Positions 45,708 through 57,490 of a stretch of DNA of 64,000 bases are shown in pieces. Under the pieces are notes generated by a model. It did no database searches, was not told the DNA's origin, and saw nothing but the letters and a program-made list of their open reading frames with translations. Positions within the stretch are counted from its first letter, which is position 1. Each line of letters begins with the position of its first letter. Location of the stretch: NCBI RefSeq assembly GCF_034059295.1, contig NZ_CP139141.1:4075001-4139000 (forward strand), given 5' to 3'. This stretch comes from Pseudomonas sp. HR96 (lineage in GTDB: Bacteria > Pseudomonadota > Gammaproteobacteria > Pseudomonadales > Pseudomonadaceae). The position numbers were made by a program, and so were the translations under genes.

Positions 45708-46595
45708 TTAAGCCTTCTTGATTTCCCAGCCGGTCAGCTCGGCCAGGGCCTTGCCGATGTCAGCCAGCGAACGGACGGTTTTCACACCGGCGTCCTGCAG
45801 GGCGGCGAACTTCTCGTCGGCAGTACCTTTGCCGCCGGAGATGATCGCGCCGGCGTGGCCCATGCGCTTGCCTGGAGGGGCAGTCACACCAGCGATGTAG
45901 GACACCACTGGCTTGGTCACGTTGGCCTTGATGTAGGCCGCAGCTTCTTCTTCAGCCGAACCGCCGATCTCGCCGATCATCACGATCGCCTCGGTCTTCG
46001 GGTCTTCCTGGAACAGCTTCAGGATGTCGATGAAGTTGGAGCCCGGGATTGGGTCACCGCCGATGCCGACGCAGGTCGACTGGCCGAAGCCGGCGTCGGT
46101 GGTCTGCTTCACGGCTTCATAGGTCAGGGTGCCGGAACGCGACACGATACCGACCTTGCCTGGCAAATGGATGTGGCCTGGCATGATGCCGATCTTGCAC
46201 TCGCCCGGGGTGATTACACCTGGGCAGTTAGGGCCGATCAGGCGTACGCCCAGCTCGTCGCACTTCACTTTGGCGTCCAGCATGTCCAGGGTAGGAATGC
46301 CTTCGGTGATGCAGATGATCAGCTTGATGCCGCCGAACGCCGCTTCCAGGATGGAATCCTTGCAGAACGGAGCCGGCACGTAGATGACCGAAGCGGTGGC
46401 GCCGGTCTGCTCTACTGCTTCACGCACAGTGTTGAAAACCGGCAGGTTCAGGTGGGTAGTACCGCCCTTGCCTGGAGTCACGCCGCCCACCATCTTGGTG
46501 CCGTAGGCGATGGCTTGCTCGGAGTGGAAAGTACCCTGCGAGCCGGTGAAGCCCTGGCAGATAACCTTGGTGTCTTTATTGATCAGGACGCTCAT
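45708..46595 (-). CDS. sucD: Succinyl-CoA synthetase (ADP-forming) alpha subunit SucD
   Basis: A 295-residue subunit that binds CoA and carries the phosphohistidine. CoA-binding motifs FTGSQGTFH and GGVTPGKGG are followed by the acidic region GGDPIPGSN and the active-site His in [16 protein letters not shown]. It makes ATP (or GTP) from succinyl-CoA in the TCA cycle, in a complex with SucC. Its ATG overlaps the sucC stop by one base (TAATG). It is the last gene of the block and is followed by a terminator. Confidence 0.97.
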   Translation of the reverse strand: MSVLINKDTKVICQGFTGSQGTFHSEQAIAYGTKMVGGVTPGKGGTTHLNLPVFNTVREAVEQTGATASVIYVPAPFCKDSILEAAFGGIKLIICITEGIPTLDMLDAKVKCDELGVRLIGPNCPGVITPGECKIGIMPGHIHLPGKVGIVSRSGTLTYEAVKQTTDAGFGQSTCVGIGGDPIPGSNFIDILKLFQEDPKTEAIVMIGEIGGSAEEEAAAYIKANVTKPVVSYIAGVTAPPGKRMGHAGAIISGGKGTADEKFAALQDAGVKTVRSLADIGKALAELTGWEIKKA

Positions 46596-47761
46596 TACTT
46601 GCCCTCCGCAGCTTTAACGACTTGTTGAGCAGCGTCGGTCAGGCTGGTGGCAGCGATGATGTTCAGACCGCTTTCTGCCAGTACTTTGGCGCCCAGGTCA
46701 GCGTTGTTGCCTTCAAGGCGCACAACCACCGGGATTTTCACGCCGACTTCCTTCACGGCGCCGATGATGCCTTCGGCAATCATGTCGCAGCGAACGATGC
46801 CGCCGAAGATGTTGACCAGTACCGCCGCGACATTGCTGTCGGACAGGATGATCTTGAACGCTTCGGTCACGCGCTCTTTGGTAGCACCGCCGCCGACGTC
46901 GAGGAAGTTGGCTGGCTTGCCGCCATGCAGGTTGACGATGTCCATGGTACCCATGGCCAGGCCGGCACCGTTGACCATGCAACCGATGTTGCCTTCCAGC
47001 GCTACATAGTTCAGTTCGAACTTGGCAGCGTGGGCTTCACGGGCGTCATCCTGAGATGGGTCGTGGAAGGTTTTCAGCTTCGGCTGACGGTACATTGCGT
47101 TGGCGTCGATGTTGATCTTGGCGTCCAGGCAGTGCAGGTCGCCGTCGGCCTTGATCACCAGCGGGTTGACTTCCAGCAGGGCCAGGTCGTGGTCCTGGAA
47201 CAGCTTGGCCAGGCCAACGAAGATCTTCGCGAACTGGGCGACTTGCTTGCCTTCCAGGCCCAGTTGGAATGCCAGGTCACGGCCCTGGAATGGCTGAGCG
47301 CCAACCAGTGGGTCGATGGTGGCCTTGAGAATCTTTTCCGGGGTGTCGTGAGCGATCTTCTCGATGTCCACGCCGCCTTCGGTGGAGGCCATGAACACGA
47401 TACGACGGCTCGAACGGTCGACTACAGCGCCCAGGTACAGCTCTTTGGCGATGTCGGTGCACGATTCAACCAGGATCTTGGTGACTGGCTGGCCATTGGC
47501 GTCAGTCTGGTAGGTCACCAGGCGCTTGCCCAGCCACTGCTGGGCGAAGGCCTTGGCGTCTTCCTTGTTGCGAACCAGCTTTACACCGCCGGCTTTACCG
47601 CGACCACCAGCGTGGACCTGGGCCTTGACGACCCACTCGGTGCCGCCGATCTTGTCGCAGGCTGCTGCAGCTTCTTCCGGGGTGTCGACTGCGAAACCCT
47701 GGGAAACTGGCAGGCCGTATTCAGCGAACAGCTGCTTACCCTGATACTCGTGAAGATTCAT
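46595..47761 (-). CDS. sucC: Succinyl-CoA synthetase beta subunit SucC
   Basis: A 388-residue subunit starting [20 protein letters not shown]; a longer reading to 47857 adds a non-conserved leader. It has the ATP-grasp fold ([20 protein letters not shown]) and a succinate-binding loop ([17 protein letters not shown]). [13 protein letters not shown] lies near the C-terminus. It binds nucleotide and succinate. It lies about 200 bases downstream of lpd; that gap shows no gene and could hold a secondary promoter or a processing site. Confidence 0.97.
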   Translation of the reverse strand: MNLHEYQGKQLFAEYGLPVSQGFAVDTPEEAAAACDKIGGTEWVVKAQVHAGGRGKAGGVKLVRNKEDAKAFAQQWLGKRLVTYQTDANGQPVTKILVESCTDIAKELYLGAVVDRSSRRIVFMASTEGGVDIEKIAHDTPEKILKATIDPLVGAQPFQGRDLAFQLGLEGKQVAQFAKIFVGLAKLFQDHDLALLEVNPLVIKADGDLHCLDAKINIDANAMYRQPKLKTFHDPSQDDAREAHAAKFELNYVALEGNIGCMVNGAGLAMGTMDIVNLHGGKPANFLDVGGGATKERVTEAFKIILSDSNVAAVLVNIFGGIVRCDMIAEGIIGAVKEVGVKIPVVVRLEGNNADLGAKVLAESGLNIIAATSLTDAAQQVVKAAEGK

Positions 47762-47966
47762 GCTTTTTACCGTCTTCGTTAGGTACTGCGCTTTCGGCGC
47801 TGCTCTCGGCTGCCTTGGCAGGGAGGGCCGCACCACCTGTGACTGCTGATCGCGCACGCTGTAGCCGGAACGTGGCCCGCTACCGCGCTGCGCGAGGTTG
47901 AGTCCGGCGCTCGTTCCGCGGCAGGCTTGTGGCTGCGACGGGCGGAGTGCCGTGGTTTCTTATTGT

Positions 47967-49499
<1,533 letters not shown>

Positions 49500-49514
49500 T
49501 CACGGCTGCTTTGA

Positions 49515-50741
49515 TCAGATGTCGAGCAAGAGACGCGCTGGGTCTTCCAGCAGGTTCTTGATGGTCACCAGGAAGGTTACCGCTTCCTTGCCATCGATCA
49601 GGCGGTGGTCGTAGGACAGCGCCAGGTACATCATCGGGCGAATCACCACCTGACCATTGATCGCCATCGGACGCTGGAGAATGTTGTGCATGCCCAGGAT
49701 GGCCGCTTGTGGCGGGTTGACGATCGGCGTCGACATCATCGAACCGAAGGTACCACCGTTGGTGATGGTAAAGGTACCACCGGTCATTTCTTCCATCGAC
49801 AGTTTGCCGTCGCGGGCCTTCTTGCCGAAGGTGGCGATGCCGCCTTCGATTTCGGCCAGGCTCATCTGCTCGGCGTTGCGCAACACCGGCACCACCAGGC
49901 CACGGTCGCTGGACACGGCCACGCCGACGTCGGCATAACCGTGATAGACGATGTCGGAACCATCGATCGAGGCGTTTACGGCCGGGAAGCGTTTCAGCGC
50001 TTCGGTGGCAGCCTTGACGAAGAACGACATGAAGCCCAGACGCACGCCATTGTGCGACTTCTCGAACAGGTCCTTGTACTTCGAACGCAGGGCCATGACT
50101 TCGGTCATGTCGACTTCGTTGAAGGTGGTCAGCATGGCCATGTTCGACTGTGCTTCGACCAGACGCTCGGCGACCTTGGCGCGCAGGCGGGTCATCGGCA
50201 CGCGCTTCTCGGTGCGGTCGCCAACGGCGGTGACCACAGGCGCGGCAGCGGCGGCTGGAGCCGCCGGCTTGGCGGCCGGGGCGGACTTCTTGGCTTCGAT
50301 GGCAGCAACCACGTCTTCCTTGGTCACGCGGCCGTCCTTGCCAGTGCCTTTGAGGCTGGCCAGGTTGATGCCGTTTTCTTCAGCCAGACGGCGCGCCGCC
50401 GGGCCGTTGGCGTCCTCCTCGGCGCCAGCGCCAGCGCCGGCAGCCGCAGGGGCAGTGGCAGGTGCAGCCGCTGGAGCGGCGGCCGGAGCGGCAGCAGCAG
50501 CGCCGCCCTCTTCGATGGAACCCAGCACTTCATCGGAAAGAACGGTGTCGCCTTCGTTCTTGACGATCGCGCCCAGCACGCCATCGGCGGTGGCGAGTAC
50601 TTCCAGCACTACCTTGTCGGTTTCGATGTCGACGATCAGGTCGTCACGCTTGACCGCTTCGCCCGGTTTCTTGTGCCAGGTGGCAACGGTGCCATCGGCA
50701 ACCGATTCCGGGAAGGTAGGGGCTTTGATCTCGATAGCCAT
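49515..50741 (-). CDS. sucB: 2-oxoglutarate dehydrogenase E2 (dihydrolipoyl succinyltransferase) SucB
   Basis: A 408-residue E2 core subunit. One lipoyl domain with Lys43 in [11 protein letters not shown], an Ala/Pro-rich flexible linker (about residues 80-105), a peripheral-subunit binding domain ([20 protein letters not shown]), a second linker and the catalytic domain ending [18 protein letters not shown], where His and Asp of the HxxxD motif are catalytic. It moves succinyl groups to CoA in the TCA cycle. It lies 42 bases downstream of sucA and about 110 bases upstream of lpd. Confidence 0.97.
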   Translation of the reverse strand: MAIEIKAPTFPESVADGTVATWHKKPGEAVKRDDLIVDIETDKVVLEVLATADGVLGAIVKNEGDTVLSDEVLGSIEEGGAAAAAPAAAPAAAPATAPAAAGAGAGAEEDANGPAARRLAEENGINLASLKGTGKDGRVTKEDVVAAIEAKKSAPAAKPAAPAAAAAPVVTAVGDRTEKRVPMTRLRAKVAERLVEAQSNMAMLTTFNEVDMTEVMALRSKYKDLFEKSHNGVRLGFMSFFVKAATEALKRFPAVNASIDGSDIVYHGYADVGVAVSSDRGLVVPVLRNAEQMSLAEIEGGIATFGKKARDGKLSMEEMTGGTFTITNGGTFGSMMSTPIVNPPQAAILGMHNILQRPMAINGQVVIRPMMYLALSYDHRLIDGKEAVTFLVTIKNLLEDPARLLLDI

Positions 50742-50783
50742 TATCAGTGATTCCTTAAATTCGGTTTCTAGTGCGCGATGGCA

Positions 50784-53615
50784 TTAAACGGTAAAAGCAG
50801 CGTTGAGCAGTTTTTCCTGCTGCTCGGCGTGCATCGAAGCGTAACCACAGGCAGGCGCTGCCGAAGCGTCGCGACCAGCGTATTCCAGCACGAGCGAACG
50901 CTTGTGGTTGCCGATGCTGCGACGCAAGTGATGCTGGCTGCTGTACCAGGCACCCTGGTTCATCGGCTCTTCCTGGCACCAGACCACGTTCTCGAGGTTG
51001 GTGTAAGGCGCGATGGCCTCCATCAGGTCGTCTTCCGGGAACGGGTACAGCTGCTCGATGCGCACGATGGCGATGTCTTCACGACCTTCGGCACGGCGTT
51101 TTTCCAGCAGGTCGTAGTAGACCTTGCCGCTGCACAGCACCAGGCGCGTGACCTTGGCGGCGTCGAGGCTGTCGATTTCCGGGATCACGGTCTGGAACGA
51201 ACCGTGGGCTAGGTCTTCGAGGGTCGAGACGGCCAGCTTGTGGCGCAGCAGCGACTTGGGCGTCAGCACCACCAGGGGTTTGCGCAGTGGACGAATCACC
51301 TGGCGACGCAGCAGATGGTAGATCTGCGCCGGGGTGGTCGGCACGCACACCTGAATGTTGTGCTCGGCGCACAGCTGCAGGTAACGCTCCAGACGCGCGG
51401 AGGAGTGCTCCGGGCCCTGCCCTTCATAACCGTGCGGCAGCAGCATGGTCAGGCCGCACAGACGGCCCCACTTGTGCTCGCCACTGGTGATGAACTGGTC
51501 GATCACCACTTGTGCACCGTTGGCGAAGTCGCCGAACTGCGCTTCCCAGATCACCAGCGCGTTGGGCATGGTGGTGGAGTAGCCGTATTCGAACGCCAGC
51601 ACCGCTTCTTCGGACAGGAACGAATCGTACAGGTCGAAACGCGGCTGGCCGTCGAACAGGTTCTGCAGCGGCACGTAGGTCGCGGCGTCCTTCTGGTTGT
51701 GCAGCACCGCGTGACGGTGCGAGAAGGTGCCACGGCCGATGTCCTGGCCGGTCATGCGGATCGGGTGGTTTTCGAACAGCAGGGTGGCGTAGGCCATGGT
51801 TTCGGCGTAGCCCCAGTTGATCGGCAAGCCACCGGCCTGCATCTTCTGGCGATCTTCGTAGATCTTCGAGACCTGGCGCTGAACCACGAAGCCCTCAGGT
51901 ACGTCGAGCAGCTTGGCCGACAGTTCCTGCAGGGTCTTGAGGTCGAAGCTGGTGTCGTGACGGGCGGTCCAGGCGTGGCCCAGGTACGGACGCCAGTCGA
52001 CGAAAAGCTCCTTGTTGGGCTCCTTGACCAGGCTCTTGACCACGTGCAGGCCGTTGTCCAGCGCGTTGCGGTACTCGTCGACCTGCGCCTGCACACCGGC
52101 TTCGTCCAGCGCACCGGCCTTGATCAGGCTCTCGGCGTAGAGTTCGCGGGTGGTGCGCTGCTTGGCAATCTGCTGGTACATCAACGGCTGGGTGCCGCTT
52201 GGCTCGTCGGCCTCGTTGTGGCCGCGACGACGGTAGCAGACCAGGTCGATGACGATGTCGCGCTTGAACTGCATGCGGTAGTCGATGGCCAGCTGGGTGA
52301 CGAACACCACAGCTTCCGGGTCATCGCCGTTCACGTGCAGGATCGGCGCCTGGATCATCTTGGCAACGTCGGTGGCGTACTCGGTGGAGCGCGCGTCACG
52401 TGGGTTGCTGATGGTGAAGCCGACCTGGTTGTTGATCACGATGTGGATCGTGCCGCCGGTCTTGAAGCCGCGGGTCTGCGACATCTGGAAGGTTTCCAGC
52501 ACCACACCCTGCCCTGCGAACGCGGCGTCACCGTGGATGCTGATCGGCAGCACCTTGTCGCCGGCCGCGTCGTTGCGACGGTCCTGGCGTGCACGCACCG
52601 AACCTTCGACCACAGGCGAAACGATTTCCAGGTGGGACGGGTTGAACGCCATGGCCAGGTGCACTTCGCCACCTGTGGTCATCACGTTCGAGGAGAAGCC
52701 CTGGTGGTACTTCACGTCGCCGGAGCCAAGCTCGACCTTCTTCTTGCCTTCGAACTCGTCGAACAGCTCGCGCGGGTTCTTGCCGAAAGTGTTGACCAGC
52801 ACGTTGAGGCGGCCACGGTGGGCCATGCCGATGACGACTTCCTTGGTGCCGTACGAGCCGGACCGCTGGATCATTTCGTCAAGCATCGGAATCAGGCTCT
52901 CGCCACCTTCCAGACCGAAACGCTTGGTCCCCGGGTATTTGGTCCCCAGGTACTTCTCCAGGCCTTCGGCGGCAGTCACGCGCTCGAGCACGTGGCTCTT
53001 GCTTTCAGCGGAGAACACCGGGCGCCCACGCACGCTTTCCAGACGCTGCTGGAACCAGCTGCGCTGCTCGGAATCGGTGATGTGGGTGAACTCCGAGCCG
53101 ATGGTGCGGCAATATGTCTGCTGCAACGCCTCGAGAATTTCGCGTAGGCTCGCCTCCTCCTTGCCGATGAACAGGTCGCCGGCACGGTAGGTCGTATCCA
53201 GATCGGCATTGGTCATGCCGTAATGGTTGATTGACAGGTCGGCCGGAGCCGGTCGCTTCCAGAGCCCCAGCGGGTCCAGCTGGGCCGCCTGGTGGCCGCG
53301 CATCCGGTAGGCCTGGATCAATCGCAGCACTTCAACTTGCTTCTTTTCGTGCTCGCTGCTCACGCTGCCGGCAGAAACCGGTTGCGCACGGCGCTGGTTT
53401 TTCGCCAGCAACACGAAATGGTCGCGAATGGTGGAGTGCGAAACGTCGGTGGCAGTGCTGCCTTCGGCGGGCAACTTCTGAAAGTAGGTGCGCCACTCTT
53501 CTGGCACAGCGTTAGGGTCGTGCAGGTAAAGCTCGTAGAGCTCTTCCACATAGGCAGCGTTACCACCTGAAAGGTAGGCGCTGTTCCACATGCGCTGCAT
53601 CACGCTTTCTTGCAT
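50784..53615 (-). CDS. sucA: 2-oxoglutarate dehydrogenase E1 SucA
   Basis: A 943-residue thiamine-diphosphate enzyme. The N-terminal helix ESVMQRMWNSAYLSGGNA is typical. Catalytic-domain motifs include FGLEGGESLIPMLDEMI, VIGMAHRGRLNVLVN, HLAMAFNPSHLEIV, DEPSGTQPLMYQQI and the transketolase-like FDSFLSEEAVLAFEYGYS-type stretch (LYDSFLSEEAVLAFEYG). It decarboxylates 2-oxoglutarate and passes succinyl to SucB. The start is the first of two close Met codons; MQRMWN at 53600 is an alternative. 275 bases without a gene separate it from sdhB; they show no clear promoter to me. Confidence 0.97.
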   Translation of the reverse strand: MQESVMQRMWNSAYLSGGNAAYVEELYELYLHDPNAVPEEWRTYFQKLPAEGSTATDVSHSTIRDHFVLLAKNQRRAQPVSAGSVSSEHEKKQVEVLRLIQAYRMRGHQAAQLDPLGLWKRPAPADLSINHYGMTNADLDTTYRAGDLFIGKEEASLREILEALQQTYCRTIGSEFTHITDSEQRSWFQQRLESVRGRPVFSAESKSHVLERVTAAEGLEKYLGTKYPGTKRFGLEGGESLIPMLDEMIQRSGSYGTKEVVIGMAHRGRLNVLVNTFGKNPRELFDEFEGKKKVELGSGDVKYHQGFSSNVMTTGGEVHLAMAFNPSHLEIVSPVVEGSVRARQDRRNDAAGDKVLPISIHGDAAFAGQGVVLETFQMSQTRGFKTGGTIHIVINNQVGFTISNPRDARSTEYATDVAKMIQAPILHVNGDDPEAVVFVTQLAIDYRMQFKRDIVIDLVCYRRRGHNEADEPSGTQPLMYQQIAKQRTTRELYAESLIKAGALDEAGVQAQVDEYRNALDNGLHVVKSLVKEPNKELFVDWRPYLGHAWTARHDTSFDLKTLQELSAKLLDVPEGFVVQRQVSKIYEDRQKMQAGGLPINWGYAETMAYATLLFENHPIRMTGQDIGRGTFSHRHAVLHNQKDAATYVPLQNLFDGQPRFDLYDSFLSEEAVLAFEYGYSTTMPNALVIWEAQFGDFANGAQVVIDQFITSGEHKWGRLCGLTMLLPHGYEGQGPEHSSARLERYLQLCAEHNIQVCVPTTPAQIYHLLRRQVIRPLRKPLVVLTPKSLLRHKLAVSTLEDLAHGSFQTVIPEIDSLDAAKVTRLVLCSGKVYYDLLEKRRAEGREDIAIVRIEQLYPFPEDDLMEAIAPYTNLENVVWCQEEPMNQGAWYSSQHHLRRSIGNHKRSLVLEYAGRDASAAPACGYASMHAEQQEKLLNAAFTV

Positions 53616-53890
53616 GCTTGGTCACCCTCGGTTAGGGGCCCACCATCCGTGCGCATGACAAAATGGCCCGGGCAGCCTGCAAGCCGCCAATCTACCGGGT
53701 CGTTCGCCATCGTACAGATAGTCCGGGTACCAGCCCGGATGCCCCTGCTGGTCTCATTACTTCAAGATAAAAGCGAAGGCCTTGCGGCCCTCACTCGGGT
53801 TATCGCCAGGGCGCTGGCTTCGTTACCAGCGCCTGACGGCTTGCGGTGCAACAGATTGCAACAGGTGTAGCTGAACGGGTAAACGGCGTA

Positions 53891-54595
53891 TCAAGTACCG
53901 CTTTGCAGCAACATGTTGCGTACGTGACCGATGGCCTTCGTCGGGTTCAGACCCTTGGGGCAGACGTTCACGCAGTTCATGATGCCGCGGCAGCGGAACA
54001 CGCTGAACGGGTCATCCAGCGACGCCAGACGCTCGTTGGTCTGGGTGTCGCGGCTGTCGGCCAGGAAGCGATAAGCCTGCAGCAGAGCGGCGGGACCGAG
54101 GAACTTGTCCGGGTTCCACCAGAACGACGGGCAGGAAGTCGAGCAGCAAGCGCACAGAATGCACTCGTACAGACCGTCCAGCTTCTCGCGTTCTTCCGGG
54201 CTCTGCAGGCGTTCGATAGCCGGCGCCGGGGTATTGTTCAACAGGAACGGCTTCACCTTCTCGTACTGCTTGTAGAAGATGCTCATATCGACGACGAGGT
54301 CACGAATCACCGGCAGGCCGGGCAGCGGGCGAATCACCAGCTTGTTGTTCTTGACCACCGCCGACAGCGGCGTGATGCACGCCAGGCCGTTCTTGCCGTT
54401 GATGTTCATGCCATCCGAACCGCACACGCCCTCGCGGCACGAGCGACGGTAGGAGAAGCCTTCGTCCTGCTCTTTGATCAGAGCCAGTACGTCCAGCACC
54501 ATGACGTCCTTGCCACCGGTGTCGATCTGGAATTCCTGCATCTTCGGCGCAGTATCCTGATCGGGGTTGTAGCGATAAACACTGACTTGCAACAT
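53891..54595 (-). CDS. sdhB: Succinate dehydrogenase iron-sulfur subunit SdhB
   Basis: A 234-residue subunit starting MLQVSVYRYNPDQDTAPKMQ; a GTG three codons upstream is less likely. Cysteine sets for three clusters: the [2Fe-2S] set in SCREGVCGSDGMNIN with GLAC, the [4Fe-4S] set in CILCACCSTSCPSFW and the [3Fe-4S] set shared with CRGIMNCVNVCPKGLNP. It carries electrons from the FAD of SdhA to the quinone site. The ATG lies 11 bases after the sdhA stop. Confidence 0.97.
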   Translation of the reverse strand: MLQVSVYRYNPDQDTAPKMQEFQIDTGGKDVMVLDVLALIKEQDEGFSYRRSCREGVCGSDGMNINGKNGLACITPLSAVVKNNKLVIRPLPGLPVIRDLVVDMSIFYKQYEKVKPFLLNNTPAPAIERLQSPEEREKLDGLYECILCACCSTSCPSFWWNPDKFLGPAALLQAYRFLADSRDTQTNERLASLDDPFSVFRCRGIMNCVNVCPKGLNPTKAIGHVRNMLLQSGT

Positions 54596-54606
54596 GGCGG
54601 CCACCC

Positions 54607-56376
54607 TCAGTAAGTCCGGATCTTGGGTTCGAACGTCGGAACTGTCTTCGGCGAGAAGTTCACGGCACGCTTGGCCACGCGTTTTTCACCCGGGAAATAC
54701 AGGGTGTGGCACAGCCAGTTTTCATCATCACGATCTTCGAAGTCTTCGCGGGCATGCGCGCCGCGCGACTCTTTGCGATGCTCGGCGGCGATCGCCGTGG
54801 CCTCGGCCACTTCCAGCAGGTTCTGCAACTCCAGCGCTTCGATCCGGGCAGTGTTGAAGCCCTGGCTCTTGTCGTTGATCTTGACGTTGGCGATGCGCTC
54901 GCGCAGGCCAGCCAGCTGGGCGATACCTTTCTGCATGTATTCGCCGGTGCGGAACACGCCGAAGTAGTTCTGCATGCAGCTCTGCAGCTCTTTGCGCAAG
55001 GTGGCGACGTCTTCACCGGTGGTGCGCGCATTGAGGCCGTCGAGGCGGGCCAGGGCCACTTCCAGGTCAGTCTCGCTGGCACGACGGTAGTCGATGCCTT
55101 CGCTGAGGGCTTTTTCCAGGTGCAGGCCGGCAGCACGACCGAAGACCACCAGGTCGAGCAGCGAGTTGCCGCCCAGACGGTTGGCACCGTGTACCGATAC
55201 GCAGGCCACTTCGCCGACGGCGAACAGGCCTGGAACGATGGTGTCGTTGCCTTGCGCGTCCTGGGTGATGGCCTGGCCATGAATGTTGGTGGCAACGCCG
55301 CCCATCATGTAGTGGCAGGTCGGCACGACCGGAATCGGCGCAACGGCCGGGTCGACGTGGGCGAAGGTCTTGGACAGCTCCATGATGCCTGGCAGGCGGC
55401 TGTGCAACACTTCTTCACCGAGGTGGTCGAGCTTGAGCATCACGTGGTCGCCATCGGGACCACAGCCGTTGCCGGCGATGATTTCCTTGACCATGGAACG
55501 GGCAACCACGTCGCGACCGGCAAGGTCCTTGGCGTTCGGAGCGTAGCGCTCCATGAAACGCTCGCCGTGCTTGTTGATCAGGTAGCCGCCTTCACCGCGG
55601 CAACCTTCGGTGACCAGTACACCTGCGCCGGCAATACCGGTTGGGTGGAACTGCCACATTTCGATGTCCTGCACCGGCACGCCGGCGCGCAGCGCCATGC
55701 CAACGCCGTCGCCGGTGTTGATCAGGGCGTTGGTGGTGGACGAGTAGATGCGGCCTGCACCGCCAGTCGCCAGTACCGTCGCGTTGGCGCGGATGTACGA
55801 GGTTTCGCCTGTCTCGATGCAGATGGCGATGACGCCAACGATGGCGCCGTCCTGGTTCTTCACCAGATCCACTGCGTAGTATTCGTTGAGGAATACAGTT
55901 CCGGCCTTCAGGTTGCCTTGGTACAAAGTGTGCAGCAAGGCGTGACCGGTACGGTCAGCGGCCGCGCAGGTGCGCGCAGCCTGGCCGCCCTTGCCGAAGT
56001 CCTTGGACTGGCCGCCGAACGGACGCTGGTAGATACGGCCCTGCTCGGTACGGGAGAACGGCAGGCCCATGTGTTCGAGCTCGAACACCGCTTCCGGGCC
56101 GACGGAACACATGTATTCGATCGCGTCCTGGTCACCGATGTAGTCGGAACCCTTGACGGTATCGTACATGTGCCAGCGCCAGTCATCGTTCGGGTCGGCC
56201 GACGCGATGGCACAGGTGATGCCGCCCTGAGCCGACACAGTGTGCGAACGGGTCGGGAAAACCTTGGTTACCACGGCGGTCTTGTGACCGCCTTGAGCCA
56301 GCTGCAGCGCTGCGCGCATGCCGGCACCGCCACCACCAATGATGATGGCGTCGAAAGTCATCGAATTAATTGCCAT
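54607..56376 (-). CDS. sdhA: Succinate dehydrogenase flavoprotein SdhA
   Basis: A 589-residue FAD protein. The dinucleotide site is [16 protein letters not shown], the His for covalent FAD lies in [14 protein letters not shown], and catalytic elements are [32 protein letters not shown] and [18 protein letters not shown]. It oxidises succinate to fumarate. MTFDAIII five residues on is an alternative start. It follows sdhD by 3 bases. Confidence 0.97.
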   Translation of the reverse strand: MAINSMTFDAIIIGGGGAGMRAALQLAQGGHKTAVVTKVFPTRSHTVSAQGGITCAIASADPNDDWRWHMYDTVKGSDYIGDQDAIEYMCSVGPEAVFELEHMGLPFSRTEQGRIYQRPFGGQSKDFGKGGQAARTCAAADRTGHALLHTLYQGNLKAGTVFLNEYYAVDLVKNQDGAIVGVIAICIETGETSYIRANATVLATGGAGRIYSSTTNALINTGDGVGMALRAGVPVQDIEMWQFHPTGIAGAGVLVTEGCRGEGGYLINKHGERFMERYAPNAKDLAGRDVVARSMVKEIIAGNGCGPDGDHVMLKLDHLGEEVLHSRLPGIMELSKTFAHVDPAVAPIPVVPTCHYMMGGVATNIHGQAITQDAQGNDTIVPGLFAVGEVACVSVHGANRLGGNSLLDLVVFGRAAGLHLEKALSEGIDYRRASETDLEVALARLDGLNARTTGEDVATLRKELQSCMQNYFGVFRTGEYMQKGIAQLAGLRERIANVKINDKSQGFNTARIEALELQNLLEVAEATAIAAEHRKESRGAHAREDFEDRDDENWLCHTLYFPGEKRVAKRAVNFSPKTVPTFEPKIRTY

Positions 56377-56379
56377 GAA

Positions 56380-56748
56380 TCAGATACCCCAAAGAATCTG
56401 CACGCCCCAGACGAAGTACACGAACATCGCAATGCCGCATACCGCCTGAAACAGGAAACGTATGACTGTCGCCGACTTGCCGAACGCCATCGGCGTCAGG
56501 TAGTCGGTGGCGATGGTCCACATGCCAACCCAGGCATGGGCACCCAGGGCCACCAGTGCCAACAGGCTGAAAATACGCATCCACAGGGCGGAGAACAGTG
56601 CATGCCACTGGGCATATTGCAGCCCGGGGTGCACCACGAGGTAGATGATCAGGAACAGAAAATAAGCCGCGAGAACGACCGCCGACACACGTTGCGCCAT
56701 CCAGTCATAGAGGCCCGAACGCGAGAGGTTCGTGACGTTGGTTACCAT
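56380..56748 (-). CDS. sdhD: Succinate dehydrogenase membrane anchor SdhD
   Basis: A 122-residue subunit with three TM segments: VSAVVLAAYFLFLIIYLVV, FSLLALVALGAHAWVGMWTI and FLFQAVCGIAMFVYFVWGVQ. The motif HAWVGMWTIATDYL includes residues near the quinone and haem sites. With SdhC it anchors SdhAB in the inner membrane and hands electrons to ubiquinone. It overlaps the sdhC stop by a few bases. Confidence 0.95.
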   Translation of the reverse strand: MVTNVTNLSRSGLYDWMAQRVSAVVLAAYFLFLIIYLVVHPGLQYAQWHALFSALWMRIFSLLALVALGAHAWVGMWTIATDYLTPMAFGKSATVIRFLFQAVCGIAMFVYFVWGVQILWGI

Positions 56749-57116
56749 ATCCAGACTCCTGCCAGAACGATCAGCACCAGGGAAACGGCGATGACGATTT
56801 TCGAGCCCAGTTTTCCGCCTTCCAGCGTTTCACCGATACCCGTATCCATGATCAGGTGGCGCAGGCCCGCCACCAGGTGATACAGCAGGGCGGATAACAA
56901 GGCCCAGATCACAAGCTTGACCAGCGCGCTGGTCATAAACGCCTTCACCTCGCCGAAGCCTTCCTCGGAGCCGAGGGATTTGCCCAATGCATAAAGCATG
57001 ATGGCAATGCCCACGAACAGGATGACACCGGAAATACGATGGAGAATGGACGTGTAAGCAGTGACAGGGAGTTTGATGGTCCTTAGGTCTAGGTTTACAG
57101 GTCGTTGGCTATTCAC
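56742..57116 (-). CDS. sdhC: Succinate dehydrogenase cytochrome b556 subunit SdhC
   Basis: A 124-residue subunit from the GTG (VNSQRPVNLDLRTI) at 57116. Three TM segments, with SILHRISGVILFVGIAIML holding the conserved Ser/Arg of the quinone site and LLYHLVAGLRHLIMD the haem ligand His. Related proteins in other Pseudomonas, as I recall, begin MKKAVNSQRPVNL, starting at a GTG four codons earlier. Here that GTG exists (57129) with GGGG upstream, but a run of seven A instead of six puts it out of frame. So either the internal GTG is used or a base is extra in the assembly. Confidence 0.9.
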   Translation of the reverse strand: MNSQRPVNLDLRTIKLPVTAYTSILHRISGVILFVGIAIMLYALGKSLGSEEGFGEVKAFMTSALVKLVIWALLSALLYHLVAGLRHLIMDTGIGETLEGGKLGSKIVIAVSLVLIVLAGVWIW

Positions 57117-57247
57117 GGCTTTTTTTCACACTGAAGAGCCCCTAGCAAGCAGGGCAAGTTGTCGGGAAGTGTACTGGTCAGGTACCCACCACCCAGGAAG
57201 TGACGACCCCGTTCGGCGCTTGAAAAGCCCCGGGCGGTCGGCTGCCG

Positions 57248-57276
57248 AGTATAGACAGTTAGGATACTAATGACAA
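57248..57276 (-). promoter_or_regulatory. Sigma70-type promoter of sdhC
   Basis: On the minus strand TTGTCA (57271-57276) and TATACT (57248-57253) are 17 bases apart, an excellent match to the vegetative consensus. It lies about 130 bases before the sdhC start, so the leader is about 120 bases, long enough for RNA-level control. Confidence 0.8.
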
Positions 57277-57404
57277 CGAGAGCGCGTAGTCATCGTACAA
57301 CTGCAAAAGTCAACCCGGGTGTGCCGTACATCGACCCCGATCGAGGGTGCAAATTCGCTGAAAACCCGTCAGGATGGCGGTCTCTGGCCTGCCCCTGCGG
57401 CAAA

Positions 57405-57432
57405 TTGACATTCGCATTTATCCCACTATAGT
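57405..57432 (+). promoter_or_regulatory. Sigma70-type promoter of gltA
   Basis: TTGACA (57405-57410) and TATAGT (57427-57432) with 16-base spacing; the -35 is perfect. It lies about 60 bases before the gltA ATG. It and the sdhC promoter point away from each other across about 130 bases. The whole 374-base divergent region (57117-57490) holds no gene. Confidence 0.85.
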
Positions 57433-57490
57433 GGTGCGGGCCCTGCGTGGGGGGTCTGTCTGATGATACCAAGCATTAATAGGAGGCCAC

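Noticed and set aside
51240..53147. 635-codon plus-strand frame opposite sucA
   Set aside because: Antisense shadow of a conserved gene, Val/Gly/His-rich and without motifs.
53616..53890. Small gene in the sucA-sdhB spacer
   Set aside because: Open frames here lack a ribosome-binding site and any recognisable translation; the stretch looks like a plain spacer.
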